Positions 55,010 to 64,000 of a stretch of 64,000 nucleotides of DNA are shown one piece after another. The stretch spans positions 19,877,295-19,941,294 of the forward strand of contig NC_059293.1 in NCBI RefSeq assembly GCF_017591435.1. Reading direction: 5' to 3'. Source of the DNA: Portunus trituberculatus. Its lineage: Eukaryota; Arthropoda; Malacostraca; Decapoda; Portunidae. The notes beneath the pieces are model-generated. The model did no database searches. It saw only the letters and a list, made by a program, of their open reading frames with translations, and had not been told where the DNA came from. Position 1 is the first letter of the stretch, and each line of letters begins with the position of its first letter. The position numbers and the translations under genes were made by a program.

Positions 55010-55655
55010 CATTTTTTCTCCTTCACACACACACTCTATATATCTCACCCCACCCCCTTCCCTCTCTCTCTCTCTCTCTCTCCTTCACTGTACCTTCCTA
55101 CTCCATTTACGTTTTCTCCTCACCTTTATTCTATCCTTCCTTCATTGCGGCCTTAAGCGTGCCACATTTTTCCATCCCGCGTGTCTATAATTTTCTTTTT
55201 CATCATCTTTTCATCTTCTCTCCTTGGCGTGTTTCGGTATTCTCTCCATCCGCGTGCAAATTTTCTCTCCTCCTCCTCCTCCTCCTCTTCATCTTCTTCC
55301 TCTATTTCCTCCTTCTCTTCCTCCTTTTTTTCCTCCTCCTCCTCCTCCTCCTCCTCCTCCTCCTCCTCCTCCTCCTCCTCCTCCTCCTCCTCCTCCTCCT
55401 CTTCCTCTTTTTCCTTCTCCTCTTCCTCCTCCTTCTCTCTTTCATTTTTCCTTCTCTGTCTACGATTTTGTTCTTTCGTCCTTGTCCTCGTCCTTGCCTC
55501 CTCCTCCTCCTCCTCGTCCTCCTTCTCTCCTCCTCCTCCTCTTCCTCCTCTTCCTCCTCCTCTTCCTCCTCCTCCTCCCGGACCGTCGTTTTATTTGGCT
55601 CCCTGTCCTCACTGCTTCCAATTTTCTTTGTCTTTCTGTTTCATATTATTTTTTG
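55010..55655 (+). repeat. Pyrimidine-skewed block with (CCT)n core
   Basis: T/C-rich + strand. The core 55331-55401 is about 24 perfect TCC units, with looser TCC/TTC units at 55268-55330 and 55495-55580. It gives poly-Pro, poly-Ser and poly-Leu frames. Confidence 0.9.
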
Positions 55656-55766
<111 letters not shown>

Positions 55767-55795
55767 ATACAGTTTTTTAACCAATCTGCGTTGCT

Positions 55796-55801
<6 letters not shown>

Positions 55802-55858
<57 letters not shown>
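55802..55858. repeat. (GT)n microsatellite, ~28 units
   Basis: Uninterrupted GT dinucleotides. Confidence 0.98.
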
Positions 55859-55859
<1 letters not shown>

Positions 55860-56220
55860 TGTTCATGAGCGTATACTTATCAGGATCTCTACTCTTAATG
55901 CTACACACACACCAGTATCAGTATTAGCGGACGTGTCTCTCTGTCAAGTCAGTTTTTGTCACTTGTATGAAATTCTGTTTATTTTTTTTTTTGCCTCTCA
56001 GTGTGCGTAATCATCGGCTCGGAATGAGGATGTTGCTGGCGTGGAGGGTCGGGCAATATTAGATGGCATTCTGATGACGCTACGCCCAGGGTTGTTTAGA
56101 TGTTGTACATGCGAAAACAAGAAAAAAAGGAGAGAAAGGTATTATGATGTGAAAAAGATTATGTGATGGTGGTTATGAGGATTTGGTGTGACTTTGCTGT
56201 TTGTGATGGTGATGCTACTA
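55859..56220. other. Unique non-coding DNA
   Basis: No gene recognised. Confidence 0.45.
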
Positions 56221-56286
56221 GTACTGCTACTACTATTATTACTACTACTACTGCTACTAGTACTACTTTTACTTCTACTTCTACTT

Positions 56287-56371
<85 letters not shown>

Positions 56372-56373
56372 CA
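56221..56373. repeat. (ACT)n trinucleotide array
   Basis: Perfect over 56286-56361 (about 25 units) with degenerate edges and a terminal CCA run. Confidence 0.97.
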
Positions 56374-56935
56374 GTAATGATAATAATAATCGCGTGTACA
56401 ATGACAATATCAGCAACACTATTATACTCATCATCATTAACAATAACAGCAATAATAAAAGCCACTGTACAATTACAGTTGAAAAAAAAAAAAAAAACAA
56501 GCTAATAATAATAAAGAAATCATAACATCTGAATTTCTTTTTTCCTACCATTATCTTAACGCATTAACAGATATTATCATTTCCCTGTCACCTTCCACGC
56601 ACCACTCCCCGATTACCTCGACCCAAAGGATAGAAAACAACTCGTGTCGAAGGGACGGAAAAAAAAAATGCCTCTAATGAATCCCAGATGGACCCAATCA
56701 TCCTATCCTAGCGCCCAATCATGGTCCTCGTAATTACACTGTTACCTCTCCTTTGCTGTGTGTTATGATCCGTCAATAAGATGTAATGGGATTTTTTTTT
56801 TCTCCTTTTTTTCTCGTTTTTTTTTTTTTTTGGTGTGGGTTTGGGAGAAGGAGATAATGAACTCTATATTTGCTGTTTTCTTTATAGTAAGGCTTAGGCT
56901 CAGCTAGTTTCTCTCCCTGTTGGTGTTAATGGTGC
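56374..56935. other. AT-rich unique DNA
   Basis: A17-type run near 56481-56497 and T-runs at 56790-56831. No gene recognised. Confidence 0.45.
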
Positions 56936-56981
56936 AATAGTAGTAGTAGTTGTGGTTGTGGTAGTAGTAGTAGTAGTATTG

Positions 56982-57014
<33 letters not shown>

Positions 57015-57245
57015 ATAGTACTAATATAAGTAATATAAATAGTAATAGAAGAAGATAGTAGTAGTATCAGCAGTTAAATGTTTATGTAGTAGTAGTAGTA
57101 GAAGTTAGGAGTTTTAGGAATAGTAGTGGTAGTAATAGTTGCAGTAGTATTAGTAATAGTAATAGTAGTAGATATAATAGTAGTAGTAGAAGGACCAGTA
57201 GTAATGACAGTAGTAGTGGTAATAGTAGTATCAGCAGTAAAATCA
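56936..57245. repeat. (AGT)n trinucleotide array, degenerate
   Basis: Best at 56971-57019; further AGT/AAT/GGT units continue to about 57245. The short + and minus frames across it are shadows. Confidence 0.88.
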
Positions 57246-57647
57246 ATACCACTCAATTATAAGCCAGACATGGATGCCTCTGAAATACCTGAACAGGGCA
57301 CAGTACTGTATATTCCCCATCTCTCAGTCAATAACCAATAATTGTCTATGTCTCTCATCACCATCGCCAGCTCCCTCTAACCCTTACTGTCCTCACCACT
57401 TATTGCGCTGCACCAGACGAAGCCTTCCCCTACCGTGTGCTCGTGTCCCCAGTGAGGTTCCCTTGGCTTTGTTAGAGGACAGTGAATACGTGATGTCTTT
57501 CAGGGGACCAGAAGCATAATTGCGGCTAAATTAGTTTCCGGGATCTGCTCAGAATTGATTGAGTATTGGGTGTGGCTTCCTTCTCGTGAGGTCTGCGGTA
57601 AAGGGTTGATGTTCAGGTCCGCCAGTCATTATTGCTCAGCGAGAAAT
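57246..57647. other. Unique non-coding DNA
   Basis: No gene recognised; leads into the 120-bp minisatellite. Confidence 0.45.
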
Positions 57648-58124
57648 ATTGTCATACAGAAAGGAGGAATAAAAAAAAGGATCCATCTCTTCTTTTTCTT
57701 TAGAGGTTGGGCGTTGAAAGAAATTAAAGAAAGAGAAAAAATAAATAAAGTGAGTCATTCCTCAAAGTAACATTGTCATATGGAAAGGGAAATTAAAGAA
57801 AAGGATCCATCACTTGCTCTTCTTTACAGGTTGAACGTTGTGAAAAAATAAAGAAAGAGAGAAATGACATAAAGCGAGTCATTCCTTGAGAAACATTGTC
57901 ATACAGAAAGGAAAACTGAAGAAAAATAATGCACTTGTTTTTCTTCACCATTTAGATATTGAATGAAATTGGAGATAGAGAGAAATTAAATGAAGTCGTT
58001 CCTTGAAAAAAATACATAAAGGAAAAGTAAAAAAAATGCATCTCTTGTTTTCTTTAAGGGTTTTGGCGTTGCATTAAGGAAGAAATGTAATGAAAATATA
58101 GAAAAAAAAACGTAAATTGAGTCG
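57648..58124 (+). repeat. Minisatellite, ~120-bp unit, four diverged copies
   Basis: Copies at about 57648-57771, 57772-57894, 57895-58010 and 58011-58124. Each has, in order, ATTGTCATACAGAAAGGA (reduced to ATACATAAAGG in copy 4), a GGATCCATC or ATGCATCTC block, a CTTGTTTTTCTT-like pyrimidine run, a GTTGGGCGTTGAA-like block, a purine run and AGTGAGTCATTCCT (GAGTCGA in copy 4). Divergence increases left to right, and copies 3 and 4 have small deletions. No coding capacity. Confidence 0.9.
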
Positions 58125-58317
58125 ATGTCCATCAAAGATAACGCAAAATGCCAAGTCTGGAGCTAAAGGTCATTAAGATATTATTTATGACTATTATGCT
58201 TTTACCAAAGAGATCTCGTGTGTGGCTGTTTCATTTATTCACAATTTACTCCTTCGTTCAGAGCTTTTTTTTTTTCTTTTCTTCTCTTTTTTTCTGAAGT
58301 AGCTTTAAAGTATCATG

Positions 58318-59356
<1,039 letters not shown>

Positions 59357-59405
<49 letters not shown>
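59357..59405. repeat. (GT)n microsatellite, ~24 units
   Basis: Uninterrupted GT dinucleotides. Confidence 0.98.
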
Positions 59406-59407
<2 letters not shown>

Positions 59408-60375
59408 TATGTAACTTCATTCAGCACCTTTTTATTTATTTATTTTTATTTCCATCGTCCAACACTCACTTTTCTTGCTTCTTTTTTTTTCACATGCTTA
59501 AATTTCAAAATTAATATCCTCTGGTCTCCAACACGAAGGACTTTTACATTTTTTTCCCAACGCATCTTACCCACGCACATGACACCTCAGAGACCCGCAC
59601 TCAAGAACACCACCACCACCACCGTCACCACCACCACCACTAACACACGCACTCACAAATAAACATGAAAATAAATACGAAAAGCAAAATAATGTTACAG
59701 TAAAAAACAACTGAACTCTCATGACACACACAAATAAAAAAAAATATATGAACACACACACACACGCACTCACGCACACACGAATGACCCTAAAGCGCCC
59801 ACCATGATCACTTGCTAATGGCCAAAATAATGCAGTTAATGAATCGACTTCACTAGTAATGGTCATGGTCCTGGTGCTGTGTTGTTAGTGGTGGTGGTGG
59901 TAGGAATGTTCTGGATATTTGCACTACATTATCTCTCTTAACTCTACACCAACTAAATTATATATTTTTTTTTAATGTTCTTGTCCTCTTCCTCTTCTTC
60001 CTTTTCTCTGTGTATTGTTTGCTATTTATTTTTTTTTTGTTCTTTTGCTTTCTCGATACATATTTTTTCTTCCTATCTTAACATTTACATTCCTTCTACT
60101 ATACAATAATGTACTTGTCTTTTCCAGTACACAGACAATATTTTACTGAGAGGAAGGAAAATGAGTAAATAACCCCAATTTTTCAGCTTCCTTCCTATGC
60201 ATTTTCAACAATATGTAACAACTCCAATTTGCTCATTTGCCTCGATTAACCATATTCATCCACCCAAGCACTCTTCCTTCTTCCCCAGTGTGTAATTTGT
60301 ATGTCTTATTAATACCTTCAACTCAACTACTCTATACTTATCTGTATCTCAACGTAAATTGGAGAGAAATATTCA

Positions 60376-60377
<2 letters not shown>
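59406..60377. other. AT-rich unique DNA
   Basis: CCA-triplet run at 59610-59642 and scattered short CA runs (59720-59780). No gene recognised. Confidence 0.45.

Positions 60378-60442
<65 letters not shown>
60378..60442. repeat. (ATT)n trinucleotide array, ~21 units
   Basis: Perfect TTA units. Confidence 0.97.
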
Positions 60443-60518
60443 GATATATTTTGTGATCCTGATTATTATGATTTTTTTTTATAAGGTGTAGGTATTATTA
60501 TATTTTGATTTTTTTTAT

Positions 60519-60645
<127 letters not shown>

Positions 60646-60735
60646 AATTTTGGGTGAGAAGAAAATGTGATTGAATTCTTGTGCAAAAATATAAACTAGG
60701 TACTGTCTGCATTTCGTTATTGTCTGCTATCATTA

Positions 60736-60737
<2 letters not shown>

Positions 60738-60824
<87 letters not shown>
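60738..60824. repeat. (CA)n microsatellite, ~43 units
   Basis: Uninterrupted CA dinucleotides. Confidence 0.98.
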
Positions 60825-61390
<566 letters not shown>

Positions 61391-61531
61391 AAAAAAAAAA
61401 GTATATAAAAGCTTCAATACGTAACACATCAGTTGTGGCCGCTTTGCTTAAGCTGTCCACACGTCCAGCAGGAACATGCAAAGCTGCCAGTGTGTCTTTG
61501 CATAATTTTAAATATTTGTTCCTTACTTTTA

Positions 61532-62023
61532 TGACGTTTCTGTTCATTGATTACTGCTCTTGTATTCGCAGAGGAGAGTGTAGCGCATCACTCTGCAACA
61601 CTTTTCTGACACTCTGCAACACTTTTTTTTTGACAGTGCAAGGCTTTTCTGACACTGCGAAACTTTTCTGACACTGCGAAACTTTTCTGACACTCTGCAA
61701 CACTTTTCTGACACTGCAACACTTTTCTGACACTCTGCATCACTTTCCTGACACTCTCCAACACTTTTCTGACACTCTCCAACACTTTTCTGACACTCTG
61801 CAACACTTTTCTGACACTCTGCATCACTTTTCTGACACTCTGCAACACTTTTCTGACACTGCAACACTTTTCTGACACTCTGCATCACTTTCCTGACACT
61901 CTGCAACACTTTTCTGATGTTCCTGCAACATTTTCCACTCTGCAACACTTTTCTGACGTGTTTATTCATTGGTCTACGGTTTTGTATTCATAGAGGAGAG
62001 TGTAGCGCATCACTCTGCAACAC
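61532..62023 (+). repeat. 19/21-bp minisatellite flanked by ~70-bp direct repeats
   Basis: Core 61591-61957 is about 18 units of CAACACTTTTCTGACACTCTG (21 bp), with 19-bp variants lacking the CT. The flanks 61532-61601 and 61954-62023 are direct copies, both containing GAGGAGAGTGTAGCGCATCA and ending in the first unit motif CTCTGCAACAC. The repeat has no stop in any minus-strand frame, so it produces a 141-codon minus frame of SVRKVLQ / CQKSVAE / SEKCCRV heptads. This is a property of the unit and not evidence of a gene. Confidence 0.93.
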
Positions 62024-62205
62024 TAAATGAATGTTTCTATTCAAGGGGTGTATTCTTGAAGGTGAAGAGAGATGTTCCATGTATTGGCAGTATTATAACG
62101 ATTTATCGAGACTATGCATTCAGTAAGTGGCTCATATATGAATTGAAAACGAACATACCAGCTGTTATATAAGCAAGCATGAACCATCAGTATTTTGAAG
62201 GGATA
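62024..62205. other. AT-rich unique DNA
   Basis: No gene recognised. Confidence 0.45.
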
Positions 62206-62375
62206 TAATGGAGCCATGCGTGCTTTGGGGTCCGAGGGGTCTCCAAGCACACGGGTTCGAATCTTGTCCACGGTTCCTCACTCGGGATAACAGTTTCCTA
62301 GCAGTTGGGGTTTGTGATAGGAGGCACCACAAATAGTATTCCCTTTAGCCCATAAATTCCCGTGAAAACCCCGAT
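62206..62375 (+). mobile_element. tRNA-derived SINE, copy 3 (5' truncated or decayed)
   Basis: Plus-strand copy. The head keeps GGAGCCATGCGTGCTTTGGG, the GGGGTCTCCAAGCACACGGG segment and the B box GGTTCGAATCT. The A-box end is eroded (TAATGGAGCC in place of TGGTGCAGTGGAACC). The body keeps CTCACTCGGGATAACAGTTT, a mutated TCCTAGCAGTTGGGGTTTG and AAATTCCCGTGAAAACCCC. More diverged than copies 1 and 2, so probably older. Confidence 0.8.
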
Positions 62376-62723
62376 TTGAACATTTAGGTCAGGAAAGGAA
62401 AAATATGAAGGCCACATCTGAAAACGATGAGTGAAAATGTCCTCGTGTTTTATTCTAAATGAGGAAATGCCATTAAAACATGTACTTTAGAAAAAATAAT
62501 ACATAAAGCATAACGTCAGCAAAGACAATACACTGCAATAAATAAGATCGATTCAAGGTTTGAGAGCTCCATCAGATTTTAAGGATGTTATAGTTATACG
62601 TGCGAATCTGTACATTAGAGTGAACGTCAGTTATATTCATAAGCACTTCCCTCTCTTATGGCGACCATTTATAAAGACCACGGAAACAATAGGTCAAGTT
62701 CTACAGATAATTTGTCTTGTTGG
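62376..62723. other. AT-rich unique DNA
   Basis: A 68-codon + frame (62560-62766) runs into MITE copy 9 and has no motif. No gene called. Confidence 0.42.
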
Positions 62724-62923
62724 TAATGCAGAACGCACTTTTATCATGAGTTTTGTGTATTGTTAGACGATTTTATTTACATTAGGAAGAGTCTATGGGT
62801 CAGAAGATTAATGGCCAGAGTCTTCACTATTTCAATCCCCCATGAGTTTCTAAGAGTGTATGAAATCGCGAAATAGTAAGCAGAATAAATATGAAAAGCG
62901 TGTCATGGTACTGAAGGAGTAAC
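62724..62923 (-). mobile_element. TTAA-ended MITE, copy 9
   Basis: Reverse copy. The left end is eroded (AATGCAGAACGCACTTTTAT). Internal blocks ATGAGTTTTGTGTATTGTTA, AGTCTATGGGTCAGAAG and CTTCACTATTTCAATCCCCC match the family. The right end GTCATGGTACTGAAGGAGTA is well kept. Confidence 0.78.

Positions 62924-64000
<1,077 letters not shown>

Noticed and set aside
61544..61969. 141-codon minus-strand repeat protein
   Set aside because: The 19/21-bp unit has no stop in any minus frame, so an open frame is automatic; units that shift frame argue against coding selection.

Overview
This 64 kb window is eukaryotic, gene-poor and very rich in repeats. It suggests a decapod crustacean, plausibly a brachyuran crab. 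The reasons are very dense (CT/AG)n and (GT/AC)n arrays, often 60-180 bp long, TTAGG-type (arthropod telomere motif) interstitial repeats, and short non-autonomous transposons and tRNA-derived SINEs scattered through AT-rich unique DNA. By hand count, perfect or near-perfect microsatellites make up roughly a tenth of the window. The organism call is an inference; no diagnostic gene is present.

No complete protein-coding gene can be supported. Almost every long open frame is a microsatellite read as protein (Leu-Ser, Arg-Glu, Thr-His, Cys-Val, Tyr-Ile or poly-Ser runs). What remains are isolated exon-like fragments: a coding-looking but frameshifted stretch at 886-1090, an 87-nt exon candidate at 13935-14021, a 50-nt candidate at 33947-33996 and an open frame behind a strong acceptor at 47074-47301. 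Splice-like signals are mostly on the + strand, including three juxtaposed acceptor/donor sites that resemble recursive-splicing ratchet points (1406/1407, 33946/33947, 34813/34814). The window is therefore either intergenic or part of a very long + strand intron.

The interpretable content is mobile DNA and local tandem structure. (1) Nine copies of one ~200-bp terminal-inverted-repeat element with TTAA ends occur across 6.9-62.9 kb; it looks like a piggyBac-type MITE. (2) Three copies of a SINE with a tRNA head (A and B boxes, Ser-like long variable arm) lie at 13.1, 18.0 and 62.2 kb. (3) A degenerate tRNA-Lys(CUU)-like head lies at 23.5 kb. (4) A decayed Pif1/Helitron-type helicase C-terminus lies at 14.15-14.27 kb. 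(5) Several tandem duplications were found: a four-copy ~120-bp minisatellite at 57.6-58.1 kb, a 19/21-bp minisatellite flanked by ~70-bp direct repeats at 61.5-62.0 kb, nested duplications at 40.5-40.7 kb, an 85-bp duplication at 17.8-17.9 kb and a 56-bp duplication at 14.4-14.5 kb. (6) A symmetrical block at 33.3-33.9 kb has two long (AT)n arrays around a diverged inverted repeat that encloses (AC)n and TTAGG units.

Layout. 0-13 kb: microsatellites in unique DNA, a pyrimidine-skewed block at 2.6-3.2 kb and two MITEs. 13-18 kb: two SINEs, the longest CT array, the helicase relic and a 1.6-kb purine-skewed block. 18-30 kb: MITE, tRNA-Lys relic and purine/pyrimidine blocks. 30-37 kb: longest AT arrays, three MITEs and the TTAGG palindromic block. 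37-48 kb: CT/GA arrays, trinucleotide (ACT/ATT) arrays and one MITE. 48-57 kb: one MITE at 48.7 kb, a 0.9-kb purine block and CCT/CT arrays. 57-64 kb: the two minisatellites, the third SINE, the last MITE and a terminal GA array. Nothing shows genes working together.
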